Source of the DNA: CAZWKQ01 sp964634005
Lineage (GTDB): Bacteria; Bacteroidota; Bacteroidia; Bacteroidales; JACABE01
NCBI GenBank assembly: GCA_964634005.1
Contig: CAZWKQ010000001.1
Span: forward strand, 310,001-374,000
Reading direction: 5' to 3'
Length of the DNA: 64,000 bases
The translations under genes were made by a program, and so were the position numbers. Shown here in pieces: positions 1 through 10,038 of the stretch. The notes under the pieces are model-generated. The model was given only the letters and a program-made list of their open reading frames with translations. It was not told the DNA's origin and did no database searches. Every line of letters starts with the position of its first letter. The first letter of the stretch is position 1.

Positions 1-1
1 T

Positions 2-1930
2 TTCACAGTAAGCGGTTCGCGTCGCTGGGGTGAAGGAGGTTACATTGACGGCGTTTTTTACGATGCTTGGGCATATTTTGTCTCTGTAGAAAAGAAAATT
101 AACAACAAACACAGTATAGCCTTCACGGGATTTGGCTCTCCAACAAAAAGAGGACAACAAGGAGGTGCAACTCAAGAAACTTACGATTTAGTTGGAAGCA
201 ACTATTATAATCCAAACTGGGGTTATCAAGATGGTAAAAAAAGAAATTCAAGAGTTAAAGACTTTCATGAACCAATGATGATTTTAGCCCACTATTGGGA
301 TATCGACAGAAAAACCAGACTGACCTCTTCTTTAGGCTATTCGTTCGGATACAACGGAGGAACTGCTTTAAATTGGTATAACGCAGCAGATCCGCGTCCT
401 GATTATTACCGCTATTTACCAAGCTATCAAACAGACCCTTATATTAAAAATTTGGTTACACAATCTTGGTTAAATAATCCTGAAGTTTCTCAAATTAACT
501 GGGATAAGTTATATCAGGCAAATTATCTGGCAAACGCCACAGGAACCCAAGCAAAATATATTTTGGAAGACAGAAGAAACGATCAGCAACAATTCAGTGT
601 AAATATTCTATTAAACAAAGAAATAACAAGTAATGTAAAATTTGACGGTGGTTTGGAGTATCGAAAATACAGAGGTCATCATTTTAAAACAATTGCCGAT
701 TTGTTAGGTGGTAAATATTGGGTAGATATCGACCAATTTGCCGAAAGAGATTTTCAGGGCGACACCATAAAAAATCAAAATGATTTAAACAATCCTAATC
801 GTATTGTAAAAGAAGGAGACACATACGGGTATGATTACTATATTTACTCAAACACAGGTCAATTATGGGGTCAAATGGATGTAACACTCGATAAAGTTGA
901 TTATTATATCTCAGGAAGTGTAAGTAATACAACATTTTGGAGACATGGTAATATGAAAAACGGTCGTTATCCCGACAATTCTTACGGTGACTCTCCTGAA
1001 AGAAACTTCGTTACAGGAGGAGTTAAAGCCGGAGCTACATATAAATTTTCGGGTCGTCACTTTCTTATCGGTAATGCGATTTATTTGACCAGAGCGCCTT
1101 TCGTTTACAATTCTTTCGTTTCTCCCCGTACAAGAGGACAGTATGTTAACGACCTAAAACAGGAAAAGATTATCTCCGGAGATTTGAACTATATCCTTAG
1201 AACACCTCAAATGAAAGCACGTTTGACAATTTATCATACAATGTTTTATGATCAAAGTGAAGTTACAAGTTTTTATCATGATGATTATAAGACTTTTGTT
1301 AATTATGCTTTGACAGGAATAAACAAAGTACATCAGGGAGTTGAATTTGGCAGCGAAGTTAAGGTATCGCCCACAATTTCCGTTTCTGCCGTTGCTGCTT
1401 TGGGAAATTTCAGATATACAAATAATCCTAATTCCACTATTTCTTATGATAACGGTTCTAAACCCGATACAACTCAAATAGTTTACTCAAAAAGCTTTTA
1501 TGTAAACGGAACACCTCAAACAGCAGGATCAATAGGATTAAATTATCGCCATCCAAAATTTTGGTTTTTTAATGCTAATTTTAATTATTTCGGCAAGATG
1601 TATCTTGATTTTAATCCTGAAAGAAGAACTTCTGCAGCTCTTTCAAATATGTCACCCGATGACCCGAGAATTCCGGATATTATAAACCAAATAAAACTTG
1701 ACGATGGATTTACTTTGGATGCATCTATCGGAAAATCTTGGCAAATAAACAAAACCAATATCAATCTTAACTTTAGCGTAACAAATATATTAGATAACAC
1801 AAAACTGATTACGGGCGGTTACGAACAAATGCGTTTCGATTACGACAACAAGAATGTAAATAAGTTTCCACCTAAGTATTTTTACGGTTTTGGAAGAACA
1901 TTTTTCTTAAACTTAGGTATTAGATTATAA
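2..1930 (+). CDS. TonB-dependent receptor, C-terminal part (5' truncated by window)
   Basis: Outer-membrane beta-barrel receptor that would take up a ligand with energy from TonB. The frame is open from base 2 to the stop at 1930, so the gene is cut by the window edge and the ATG at 275 is internal. About 642 residues are visible. They are rich in alternating aromatic and polar residues, as in barrel strands, and end with the short strand FFLNLGIRL, typical of the last barrel strand recognised by the BAM machinery. The plug domain and any carboxypeptidase-like N-terminal domain lie outside the window, so SusC-type and BtuB/FecA-type cannot be told apart. A DUF5689-type lipoprotein starts 26 bases downstream and is probably its surface partner. 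The substrate is unknown. Confidence 0.85.
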   Translation, partial: FTVSGSRRWGEGGYIDGVFYDAWAYFVSVEKKINNKHSIAFTGFGSPTKRGQQGGATQETYDLVGSNYYNPNWGYQDGKKRNSRVKDFHEPMMILAHYWDIDRKTRLTSSLGYSFGYNGGTALNWYNAADPRPDYYRYLPSYQTDPYIKNLVTQSWLNNPEVSQINWDKLYQANYLANATGTQAKYILEDRRNDQQQFSVNILLNKEITSNVKFDGGLEYRKYRGHHFKTIADLLGGKYWVDIDQFAERDFQGDTIKNQNDLNNPNRIVKEGDTYGYDYYIYSNTGQLWGQMDVTLDKVDYYISGSVSNTTFWRHGNMKNGRYPDNSYGDSPERNFVTGGVKAGATYKFSGRHFLIGNAIYLTRAPFVYNSFVSPRTRGQYVNDLKQEKIISGDLNYILRTPQMKARLTIYHTMFYDQSEVTSFYHDDYKTFVNYALTGINKVHQGVEFGSEVKVSPTISVSAVAALGNFRYTNNPNSTISYDNGSKPDTTQIVYSKSFYVNGTPQTAGSIGLNYRHPKFWFFNANFNYFGKMYLDFNPERRTSAALSNMSPDDPRIPDIINQIKLDDGFTLDASIGKSWQINKTNINLNFSVTNILDNTKLITGGYEQMRFDYDNKNVNKFPPKYFYGFGRTFFLNLGIRL

Positions 1931-1956
1931 TTAATTGAATTTTAAAATAAATAACA

Positions 1957-3261
1957 ATGAATAAAATGAAAACATTTAAATCAAAATTTATAAGTTTATT
2001 AGTATTGCTCACAATATTTGTATTGAGCAGTTGTGTTGACGATGATTATAACACACCCCCAATTAATATTCCAAAGGCTAATTTAGTAGCAAATAAAACC
2101 ATTGCCGATTTAAAAGCTTCTTATGCCGGTGTCCTTGATTCTATTGAACAGGATTGGATTATAAAAGGTATAGTTGTTGCAAACGACGAATCGGGAAACT
2201 TTTATAAAACTTTGGAAATTCAAGATTCAACTGCCGGTATTGAATTAAAGTTAGACAGATCTTATTTAAGCACTTATTTCAAAGTAGGTCAATTGGTATA
2301 TATCAAATGTCAAGGATTGTATTTGGGAACTTACGGAGGATTGATACAATTGGGCTATAAATACAATAACGACATTGGTAGAATCCCTGATGTAATGATA
2401 GATAATCATATATTCAGAGACGGACTTCCCGGTACACCCCCGAATCCATTTGTAATGACAATTCCCGATTTAGCAACTGTAGGGCAATCAAAACTTAACA
2501 TGCTTGTTAAATTCGAAAATGTTAGCTTTGTAGAAGCCGGACAGCCATTTTCTCTTACAACAGGTACTACAAACAGAACTATTAAAGATCAGAACGGAAA
2601 TACTCTGATTTTACGTACCAGTAATTATGCAAACTTCGCTTCTAACATAATGCCAACAGGTAAAGGAGACATTGTTGGAATTTTAAGTAAGTATAATAAC
2701 GATTGGCAATTGTATATAAGAGACATGAATGACCTTAAAAACTGGCAGGTAGATAATTCGCTCGAAATTTTCAACGAAACATTTGCAACCGATTTGGGAC
2801 AATTCTTCCAATTTAGTGTTCTTGGAGATCAAATGTGGGTACAATCAACTGCAAGCGGCAAAACTTTCGCAAAAATGACAGGTTATGTTTCGAATGTAGG
2901 ATACGCAAATGAAGATTGGCTAATAATGAGTAATCCGATAAATATGGATAACTACAAAAATGAAATTATGAAATTTGAAACTGCTATGCGTTATGGGCTT
3001 ACAACAGAACAAACACTAACATTATATTGGTCAAATAATTACCCGGGAAGTGGAGATCCTAATTCCGCTACATGGAACGAATTAAATATCCCTACTTTAC
3101 CTCAAGGTATTGACTGGACTTTTGTTCCTTCAGGTGATATAAATTTAAGCGGAGTTACAGGTACTAATGTATATTTTGCTTTTAAATACACTTGCGGAAC
3201 TACTAATGTTCCAACATGGGAAGTTACTAACATTGTTATTAAAGGAGAACCAATGAAATAA
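1957..3261 (+). CDS. DUF5689-type surface lipoprotein
   Basis: Secreted lipoprotein of 434 residues. The N-terminus is a signal peptide (residues 1-26) with lipobox LSSC followed by DDDYN; acidic residues after the lipid Cys are typical of Bacteroidetes surface-exported lipoproteins. Residues about 45-265 resemble the DUF5689 OB-like domain (IKGIVVANDESGNFYKTL, then LYIRDMNDL). The C-terminal 160 residues start FNETFATDLG and resemble a jelly-roll 'choice-of-anchor J' module that may bind carbohydrate or another surface ligand. The ATG at 1957 is used; a second ATG at 1966 would serve equally. It follows the TonB receptor by 26 bases and is followed by a strong terminator, so the two form the end of one operon. 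The exact function is unknown. Confidence 0.75.
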   Translation: MNKMKTFKSKFISLLVLLTIFVLSSCVDDDYNTPPINIPKANLVANKTIADLKASYAGVLDSIEQDWIIKGIVVANDESGNFYKTLEIQDSTAGIELKLDRSYLSTYFKVGQLVYIKCQGLYLGTYGGLIQLGYKYNNDIGRIPDVMIDNHIFRDGLPGTPPNPFVMTIPDLATVGQSKLNMLVKFENVSFVEAGQPFSLTTGTTNRTIKDQNGNTLILRTSNYANFASNIMPTGKGDIVGILSKYNNDWQLYIRDMNDLKNWQVDNSLEIFNETFATDLGQFFQFSVLGDQMWVQSTASGKTFAKMTGYVSNVGYANEDWLIMSNPINMDNYKNEIMKFETAMRYGLTTEQTLTLYWSNNYPGSGDPNSATWNELNIPTLPQGIDWTFVPSGDINLSGVTGTNVYFAFKYTCGTTNVPTWEVTNIVIKGEPMK

Positions 3262-3281
3262 TTCTTTAATAAAAAACCATA

Positions 3282-3316
3282 AAAAAAGCCTATTAATTCG
3301 ATTAATAGGCTTTTTT
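3282..3316. terminator. Bidirectional rho-independent terminator
   Basis: A 16-bp inverted repeat (3282-3297 and 3301-3316) with a 3-base loop, A-rich on the left and T-rich on the right. It can therefore stop transcription of the lipoprotein from the left and of mutB from the right. It sits between the two convergent genes. Confidence 0.85.
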
Positions 3317-3374
3317 ATTTGATGCTCAAATCATTGGTTTAGATATAATGATAGAGCAAAGTATATAATACTTT

Positions 3375-5525
3375 TTACTTTCTTAGTTCAAGGAGTATTT
3401 CCAACATTTTAATTCCGGCTTCGGAAATAACGGTTCCGGGACCAAAAATTGCAACAGCACCTGCTTTATAAAGAAAATCATAATCCTGAGGAGGGATAAC
3501 ACCACCCACAATAACCAATATATCCTCTCTTCCATGCTTTTTTAGTTCTTCAATTACTTGAGGCACAAGGGTTTTATGTCCTGCAGCAAGTGATGATACT
3601 CCAAGTATATGAACATCATTCTCTACTGCTTGTTTAGCAGCTTCGGCAGGTGTTTGGAATAATGGTCCAATATCAACATCAAAACCAATGTCAGCATAGC
3701 CGGTCGCAACAACTTTTGCTCCTCTGTCGTGTCCATCCTGTCCCATTTTTGCAATCATTATTCTTGGTCTGCGTCCTTCTATGGCAGCAAACTTGTCTGC
3801 TAATTCGCAAGCTTTTTTAAAACTTGCATTGTCTTTCGATTCAAATGAATAAACTCCTGAAATAGAACGAATCATTGCCTTGTATCTCCCGAAAACTTTT
3901 TCTAATGCATACGAAATTTCTCCAAGGCTGGCTCTTTTACGAGCAGCATCTATTGATAATTCAAGTAAGTTGCCTTTTCCGCTTTCGGCTGCTTTTGTCA
4001 ATGCATCAAGGGCTTGTGTTACTTCTTCATTATTCCTGTTTGCTCTCAGATATTCAAGTCTCTTGATTTGTGCAAGTCTAACAGCAGTATTGTCAACTTC
4101 GAGAGTTTCAATAGGAGCTTCTTTCTCAAGACGATATTTATTTACTCCTACTATAGTATCCTTCCCTGAATCAATTCTTGCTTGTTTTCGTGCGGCAGCT
4201 TCTTCGATTCTCATTTTTGGAATACCGGTTTCAATTGCTTTTGCCATACCGCCAAGTTCTTCAATTTCCTGTATCAAAGCCCATGCTTTTTCTGCAAGCT
4301 CTTTAGTAAGAGATTCTATATAATATGAACCTGCCCAAGGATCTACAACTCGGCAGATGTTTGTTTCTTCCTGCAAATATATTTGAGTATTTCTGGCAAT
4401 ACGTGCAGAAAAATCGGTAGGTAAAGCTATGGCCTCATCCAAAGCATTAGTATGCAATGACTGAGTATGTCCTAATGCCGCAGCTAATGCTTCAATACAA
4501 GTACGAGTTACATTGTTAAAAGGATCTTGCTCTGTTAAGCTCCATCCCGAAGTTTGAGAGTGAGTTCTAAGAGCCAAAGATTTCGGATTCTTAGGATTAA
4601 ACTGTTTTACAATTTTTGCCCAAAGCATACGTGCAGCTCTCATCTTTGCTATTTCCATAAAATGATTCATGCCTATAGCCCAGAAAAACGATAACCTCGG
4701 AGCAAATGAATCAATATCCATACCCGCATTTGTTCCGGCTCTAAGGTACTCTAAGCCGTCGGCCAATGTGTAAGCCAATTCGATATCGGCAGTAGCACCT
4801 GCTTCCTGCATATGATAGCCCGAAATACTTATTGAATTAAATTTGGGCATGTTTTTCGAAGTAAATTCGAAAATATCGGCAATAATTCGCATTGATGGCA
4901 ATGGAGGGTATATATATGTATTGCGAACCATAAACTCTTTCAAAATATCATTCTGTATGGTTCCGCTTAGTTTATCCATACTAACACCTTGTTCTTCAGC
5001 CGCAATTATATAAAATGCCAATACAGGCAGTACTGCTCCGTTCATAGTCATTGATACTGACATTTTATCCAATGGAATCTGATCGAACAGGATTTTCATA
5101 TCAAGTATCGAATCTATAGCAACACCTGCTTTTCCAACATCGCCTACAACTCTTTCGTGGTCAGAATCGTAGCCTCTGTGAGTAGCCAAGTCAAAAGCTA
5201 CCGACAATCCTTTTTGCCCTGCTGCTAAATTTCTGCGATAAAAAGCATTCGACTCCTCTGCTGTAGAAAAACCGGCATACTGACGTATGGTCCATGGTTT
5301 CATAACATACATAGTGGAGTAAGGGCCTCTTAAAAATGGCGGTATCCCTGCAGCATAATTTAGGTGTTCCATACCTATCAAATCTTTTTCACCATATACC
5401 GGTTTTACAGGTATCTGCTCAGGAGTAATCCAGTTTTTTTTATTATCTACCTGACTTTCCCATATTTCAAATGGTTTTTTATTATTATCAGGTTTATAAT
5501 CAACGTTTTTAAAATCGGGTCTCAT
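3375..5525 (-). CDS. mutB: Methylmalonyl-CoA mutase, large subunit
   Basis: Adenosylcobalamin-dependent enzyme interconverting methylmalonyl-CoA and succinyl-CoA, the core step of succinate/propionate fermentation. At 716 residues it has full large-subunit length. The N-terminal two thirds is the TIM-barrel substrate domain (RGPYSTMYVMKPWTIRQYAG, then FDLATHRGYDSDHERV). The C-terminal B12-binding domain has the DxHxxG motif as DGHDRG at residues 597-602, His599 being the expected lower cobalt ligand, followed by the conserved GVSSLAAGH and GGVIPP segments. It starts at an ATG. No small subunit (mutA) or epimerase gene adjoins it: a convergent lipoprotein lies downstream and a divergent kinase upstream. 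It may be homodimeric or have a distant partner. Confidence 0.95.
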   Translation of the reverse strand: MRPDFKNVDYKPDNNKKPFEIWESQVDNKKNWITPEQIPVKPVYGEKDLIGMEHLNYAAGIPPFLRGPYSTMYVMKPWTIRQYAGFSTAEESNAFYRRNLAAGQKGLSVAFDLATHRGYDSDHERVVGDVGKAGVAIDSILDMKILFDQIPLDKMSVSMTMNGAVLPVLAFYIIAAEEQGVSMDKLSGTIQNDILKEFMVRNTYIYPPLPSMRIIADIFEFTSKNMPKFNSISISGYHMQEAGATADIELAYTLADGLEYLRAGTNAGMDIDSFAPRLSFFWAIGMNHFMEIAKMRAARMLWAKIVKQFNPKNPKSLALRTHSQTSGWSLTEQDPFNNVTRTCIEALAAALGHTQSLHTNALDEAIALPTDFSARIARNTQIYLQEETNICRVVDPWAGSYYIESLTKELAEKAWALIQEIEELGGMAKAIETGIPKMRIEEAAARKQARIDSGKDTIVGVNKYRLEKEAPIETLEVDNTAVRLAQIKRLEYLRANRNNEEVTQALDALTKAAESGKGNLLELSIDAARKRASLGEISYALEKVFGRYKAMIRSISGVYSFESKDNASFKKACELADKFAAIEGRRPRIMIAKMGQDGHDRGAKVVATGYADIGFDVDIGPLFQTPAEAAKQAVENDVHILGVSSLAAGHKTLVPQVIEELKKHGREDILVIVGGVIPPQDYDFLYKAGAVAIFGPGTVISEAGIKMLEILLELRK

Positions 5526-5552
5526 TTATAATATAAATTTATATTTACAGGG

Positions 5553-5560
5553 CAAAATTA
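5553..5560 (-). promoter_or_regulatory. Candidate -7 box for mutB
   Basis: On the minus strand TAATTTTG fits the Bacteroidetes TAnnTTTG element. It lies 27 bases upstream of the mutB ATG. A clear -33 TTTG at the usual distance was not found. Confidence 0.5.
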
Positions 5561-5735
5561 ATAATTATTTTAACCCAAAATCAATCTAAGGGATTTCAAT
5601 TTTATAATAACAATATAAAAAATGGTGAGGAAATACGATTTTATCGGGTATGTAAATATAACTTTAAAAACAAACAATCTCATTTTCTGATTGTTATATT
5701 GATGTTTTTGTTTAAAAAATAAAAATAAGTTTTCG

Positions 5736-5743
5736 TATATTTG
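5736..5743 (+). promoter_or_regulatory. Candidate -7 box for the tandem hybrid kinases
   Basis: TATATTTG fits TAnnTTTG and lies 32 bases upstream of the ATG at 5776. This supports that ATG over the earlier in-frame TTG at 5752, which would be almost at the transcription start. No well-spaced -33 element is seen. Confidence 0.5.
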
Positions 5744-5775
5744 AAAAAAAATTGCTAAAATATTTTAAGCTGCTT

Positions 5776-8082
5776 ATGCAAAAAAAATATAACATACTTT
5801 TTATTGAAGATGATTTTAACTTCGTTGGAATTATTGAAAACGAACTTAAAAAGGGAAAAATTCAATTTAATAAATTTTTGGCCGATTCTTTAGAAAATAT
5901 TATTCCTGAAATTGATAATAATAAAATTGATATTGTGATTGCAGACTTTTATTTGGGAAAAGATAATGTGCTTAGTATTATCGAAAAGATGAACAAAGAG
6001 CCATATTATCAAGATATTCCCATTATAGTTTTATCAAATGCCACACAAGATGAAATTATTGTCAACTGTATGAAAGCCGGAGCTTTTGATTTTATTACAA
6101 AGAATAAAATCAAAAAACTTCCTTTCAGCGTTATTGAAGCAATTAAAAAACGAACCAATTCCGAAGAAAAAAAATATATCTTATCTTCTTTAAAATTAAG
6201 CGAGAAGAAATTCAGAGCCATTATTGAAAATTCAAGCGATATTATCTCTACTCATGACGAGCTTGGCAATTATACATTTATATCATCATCTTGTATTAAA
6301 ATTCTTGGCTACCAACCTTCCGAATTGGTAGGTCGAAGTCCTTTTGATTTTATTCATAATGATGATATTGAAATTGTTAAACATGCAACCGAACAAGTCT
6401 ATAAAAATGCTAACAAAGGAATACCTACTCAATTCAGGTTCAGGCATGCAAAAGGTCACTGGGTTTATTTAGAAACTGTTAGTAAAAATTTATTCGATGA
6501 CCCTGATATTAACGGTATTATTTCATTTACCAGGGATGTAACAACCAGAAAATTAATTGAAGATAAAAGAAGAGTTTTCGAGTTTGCTCTCAAAAATATA
6601 AATGAAATAGCAAGTATAACCGACCTTGATGACAGATTTACATTCGTAAACAAAGCATTTCTGAAAAAATACGGTTATACTGAAGAGGAGATTTTGGGAA
6701 AACATATTAGGATCTTATGGTCGAAAAATAACGACCCTGAAAAAACGAAAGAAATTCCAGTAAAATCCAGAAATGGATATTGGAAAGGTGAAGTTTTGAA
6801 TATAGATAAAAACAACAACGAATTCCCGATTATGCTTTATGCTTCTTATGTTGTTAATGATTTTAACGAAACTGTGGGGTTGGTTGGGTTAGCTATTGAT
6901 ATTACAGAACAAAAAGAATATGAAAAACATTTAATTAAAGCAAAAGAAGAAGCTGAAAAGTCAAGTAAGCTTAAAGATGCTTTTATTGCCAACATTTCGC
7001 ACGAGGTAAGAACACCATTAAACGGAATCGTCGGGATGACATCAATTATGAAAGAAATGCTCAGCGAAAAATTAGGTGATGAAGAATTGAAAATATTCGA
7101 TATAATAGAAAACTCAAGTAAAAGACTTACCAGAACTATGGATATGATTATGAACATATCGCGTCTTCAGGTAGGTGAATTTTCTGTTCATCGTTACAAA
7201 ATCAACATTAAAAAATGCATTTTAAAAGTAATTGATGAATACATCCCTTTTGCTAAAGAAAAGGGATTAGAATTTAATTTTATCGATAAAACAAAAGTAG
7301 ATGTAGAAATATGCTTTGATGAATATTGCTTAACTAAATCATTATCGAATATAATAGATAACGCAATAAAATTTACAGATAAAGGAAAAGTTGAAGTATT
7401 TTTTGAACAGAAAAATGACGATGAATTTATTATAAAAACCGTAGATACCGGAATTGGCATATCTGAAGATTTTATGAAAATTATTTTTGAACCATATACA
7501 CAAGAAGAAATTGGTTACAATCGCAGCTATGAAGGCATAGGATTAGGATTGACAATTGCCAATAAAATGCTGATACTCAATGGTGCATCATTAGAGATTG
7601 AAAGTATAAAAGGGAAAGGAAGTAGTTTTTCAATAATAATAAAAAATAGTATGCTTGAAGATATTAAAAAACCTGAAAAAGAAGTAAAACAGGTAATTGA
7701 AAATACTTATAAAACCGAAAATAAAAAAACAATTCTGGCAGTTGAAGATGATAAAGCCAGCCAAGATTATTTGAATTATGTCCTAAAAAAAGAGTATAAT
7801 GTTTTATTTGCACCAAATGCCGATATAGCATTGGAAATATTATCTAATAGTGATATTTCTCTTATACTTATGGATATTTCGATAAAAGGGAATATGAATG
7901 GCATAGAGCTTACAAAAAAAATCAAAAGCGAGGAGCAATTCAATAAAATACCAATAATAGCAATGACTGCTCACGCATTTGAAAACGACAGAATAAACTC
8001 AATTGAAGCAGGTTGTAGTTTATATCTGTCGAAACCAATTATGAGAAAAGATTTAATTAATGCAGTTGAACAGCTAATTTAA
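5776..8082 (+). CDS. Soluble hybrid histidine kinase (REC-PAS-PAS-HisKA-HATPase-REC)
   Basis: Signalling kinase of 768 residues without any membrane segment, so cytoplasmic. The order is: receiver domain (about 4-125, phospho-acceptor Asp57 in VIADFY), PAS (about 145-262), PAS (about 265-385), HisKA with H-box ANISHEVRTPLNG (His409), HATPase with N-box IIDNAIKFTD and G-boxes DTGIGIS and GIGLGL, then a C-terminal receiver (Asp about 700 in LILMDISIKG). The N-terminal receiver suggests it is itself switched by another kinase; the C-terminal one suggests phosphorelay to an unseen HPt protein. The ATG at 5776 gives a normal receiver start. A paralogue follows after 6 bases. There is no DNA-binding output, and the signal is unknown. 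Confidence 0.9.
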   Translation: MQKKYNILFIEDDFNFVGIIENELKKGKIQFNKFLADSLENIIPEIDNNKIDIVIADFYLGKDNVLSIIEKMNKEPYYQDIPIIVLSNATQDEIIVNCMKAGAFDFITKNKIKKLPFSVIEAIKKRTNSEEKKYILSSLKLSEKKFRAIIENSSDIISTHDELGNYTFISSSCIKILGYQPSELVGRSPFDFIHNDDIEIVKHATEQVYKNANKGIPTQFRFRHAKGHWVYLETVSKNLFDDPDINGIISFTRDVTTRKLIEDKRRVFEFALKNINEIASITDLDDRFTFVNKAFLKKYGYTEEEILGKHIRILWSKNNDPEKTKEIPVKSRNGYWKGEVLNIDKNNNEFPIMLYASYVVNDFNETVGLVGLAIDITEQKEYEKHLIKAKEEAEKSSKLKDAFIANISHEVRTPLNGIVGMTSIMKEMLSEKLGDEELKIFDIIENSSKRLTRTMDMIMNISRLQVGEFSVHRYKINIKKCILKVIDEYIPFAKEKGLEFNFIDKTKVDVEICFDEYCLTKSLSNIIDNAIKFTDKGKVEVFFEQKNDDEFIIKTVDTGIGISEDFMKIIFEPYTQEEIGYNRSYEGIGLGLTIANKMLILNGASLEIESIKGKGSSFSIIIKNSMLEDIKKPEKEVKQVIENTYKTENKKTILAVEDDKASQDYLNYVLKKEYNVLFAPNADIALEILSNSDISLILMDISIKGNMNGIELTKKIKSEEQFNKIPIIAMTAHAFENDRINSIEAGCSLYLSKPIMRKDLINAVEQLI

Positions 8083-8088
8083 TTTATT

Positions 8089-10023
8089 ATGAAAGATAAA
8101 ATAAGAATTATTTTTATTGAGGATAACGCTGATGATGTAGATTTAGGTTTAAGGGAGCTTAAGAAAGAAGGGTTTGATGTAACTTATGTAAGAGTTGAAA
8201 CAGAAAATTCTCTAATAGAAGAAATTGAAAATTTTAAACCAGACATTGTCATATCAGATTACAGTATGCCTTCTTACGATGGTAAAAGTGCTTTAAATCT
8301 GATTAATAACAGATATAAAGATATCCCAGTAATAATTTTTACAGGCTCTATAAACGAGGAAACTGCCGTTGAATGTATGAAGCTCGGTGCTTCTGATTAT
8401 ATTTTGAAAGAAAGAACAAAACGACTTCCCTTTGCTGTTAAAGAAGCCCTTGAAAAAAAGCATATTACTATTGAAAAACAAAGAGTTGAATCTTCTTTAA
8501 TTGAAAGTAATATGCGTTTTATAGAACTCGCCCAGCAAATTTCCGACATTATTTACATAACTGATATTAATGGAATAATTACATACATTTCTCCAGCCAC
8601 AAAAAAAATAAGTGGATATGAGCCAAGTGAACTGATTTCATACCATTTCGATAATTATTTTTGTTCACATGAAATTGAAAGAGCAAAAAATCTTTTTAAA
8701 AGCATAGTAGAAAAAGGAGATTCGTTAAAAAATGTTCAGTTCGAATTAAAAAGAAAAGATGGTGGTACTTTTATCAGCGAAATTAACAGTACTGCAATTA
8801 TAATCGACAATAAAATAAACGGTTCAATTGGTGTTTTAAGGGATATTACCGAAAGAATCAAATCGCAAAAAGAATTAATACAAGCTAAAGAATCGGCCGA
8901 AAAAGCAAATAAACTTAAAGATACTTTTATTGCCAACATATCACATGAAATCAGAACCCCATTAAACGGAATACTCGGAATTACATCATTGTTGCACGAA
9001 TCATTATTAGACAGAATCACAAATAAGGAAGAACACTTTTTTCATCTTATAAATGTTTCGAGCAAAAGATTAATCCGAACAATAGATATGATAGTTAATT
9101 TTTCGAGAATAAGAATCGGTGATTTTAAAATCAATCCGGTTTGGATAAATCCCGAAAATATTATAAACCAGATAATTCTCGAAAATATTGAAGAAGCATC
9201 CAGAAAAGGATTAAAAATTGATTTTGCAAACGATTGTGAAAATATTGAAATATTATTTGATGAATACAGTTTTACAAATTCTGTTTCTCAATTGATAAAT
9301 AATGCAATAAAATTTTCAAATAAAGGCGAAATAAAAGTATCGTTATTTATTGAAAACAATCAATTGAAAATTAATGTTAAAGACGAAGGTATAGGTATTT
9401 CAAAAGAATTCGAAAATGAAGTATTTGAACCATATACTCAGGAAGATATCGGCTATAACAGAAGTTACGAAGGAATAGGGCTTGGACTTTCACTATCCCA
9501 AAAATTGATGACTCTTTCCGGATCAAAAATCAGTTTTGTTAGCCAAAAGGGCAAAGGGTCGGTTTTTACAATAAATATTAATCAAAATGTTGAAATAAGA
9601 AAAATTGAAAATAACAAAGATATTGAAATGAATGATGCAGATATAAATCAAAAGCAAAAACAACTCAACATACTTGTTGTTGAAGACGACTTTTCGAGTC
9701 AAGAATTAATAAAAATGATTTTGCAAAAATTAGATCATAAAGTTCTTTTTGCATATAATGCTCAGGATGCAGAAGAATTACTTAAAAAGAATAAATTTGA
9801 CGTAATATTTATGGATATATCCCTTAGAGGGAGTATTAACGGTCTTCAATTTACCAAACAAATTAAAAAAGATCCTAAGTTTGCCGATATTCCGGTAATA
9901 GCAGTTACAGCTCACGCTTTCGAAGCCGATAAAATTGCTTCTTTGGAAGCCGGTTGTAGCGATGTGATTATTAAACCTCTTCGAAAAATTGAAATAGAAA
10001 ATGTTTTAAAAAAATACACCTAA
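8089..10023 (+). CDS. Soluble hybrid histidine kinase (REC-PAS-HisKA-HATPase-REC)
   Basis: Kinase of 644 residues, paralogous to the gene just upstream but with one PAS domain instead of two. The N-terminal receiver has Asp57 in VISDYS; the PAS lies at about 140-255; the H-box ANISHEIRTPLNG carries His286; the G2 region shares the segment YNRSYEGIGLGL with its neighbour; the C-terminal receiver has Asp576 in VIFMDISLRG. No membrane segment is visible. The ATG at 8089 lies 6 bases after the first kinase's stop, so both come from one mRNA. The shared unusual architecture points to tandem duplication, and the two may heterodimerise or form a relay. No response-regulator transcription factor is encoded nearby. 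Confidence 0.9.
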   Translation: MKDKIRIIFIEDNADDVDLGLRELKKEGFDVTYVRVETENSLIEEIENFKPDIVISDYSMPSYDGKSALNLINNRYKDIPVIIFTGSINEETAVECMKLGASDYILKERTKRLPFAVKEALEKKHITIEKQRVESSLIESNMRFIELAQQISDIIYITDINGIITYISPATKKISGYEPSELISYHFDNYFCSHEIERAKNLFKSIVEKGDSLKNVQFELKRKDGGTFISEINSTAIIIDNKINGSIGVLRDITERIKSQKELIQAKESAEKANKLKDTFIANISHEIRTPLNGILGITSLLHESLLDRITNKEEHFFHLINVSSKRLIRTIDMIVNFSRIRIGDFKINPVWINPENIINQIILENIEEASRKGLKIDFANDCENIEILFDEYSFTNSVSQLINNAIKFSNKGEIKVSLFIENNQLKINVKDEGIGISKEFENEVFEPYTQEDIGYNRSYEGIGLGLSLSQKLMTLSGSKISFVSQKGKGSVFTININQNVEIRKIENNKDIEMNDADINQKQKQLNILVVEDDFSSQELIKMILQKLDHKVLFAYNAQDAEELLKKNKFDVIFMDISLRGSINGLQFTKQIKKDPKFADIPVIAVTAHAFEADKIASLEAGCSDVIIKPLRKIEIENVLKKYT

Positions 10024-10038
10024 CTCTTTTTTGCTCTG

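Noticed and set aside
3880..4323. A 147-residue open frame on the plus strand opposite mutB
   Set aside because: It lies entirely antisense to a well-conserved enzyme, has low-complexity Ser/Phe-rich content and no promoter; it is a shadow of mutB codon use. The same applies to other antisense frames in the window.
5752..5775. TTG start extending the first hybrid kinase by eight residues
   Set aside because: The receiver domain begins naturally at the ATG at 5776, and a -7 box at 5736-5743 would leave almost no leader for the TTG.
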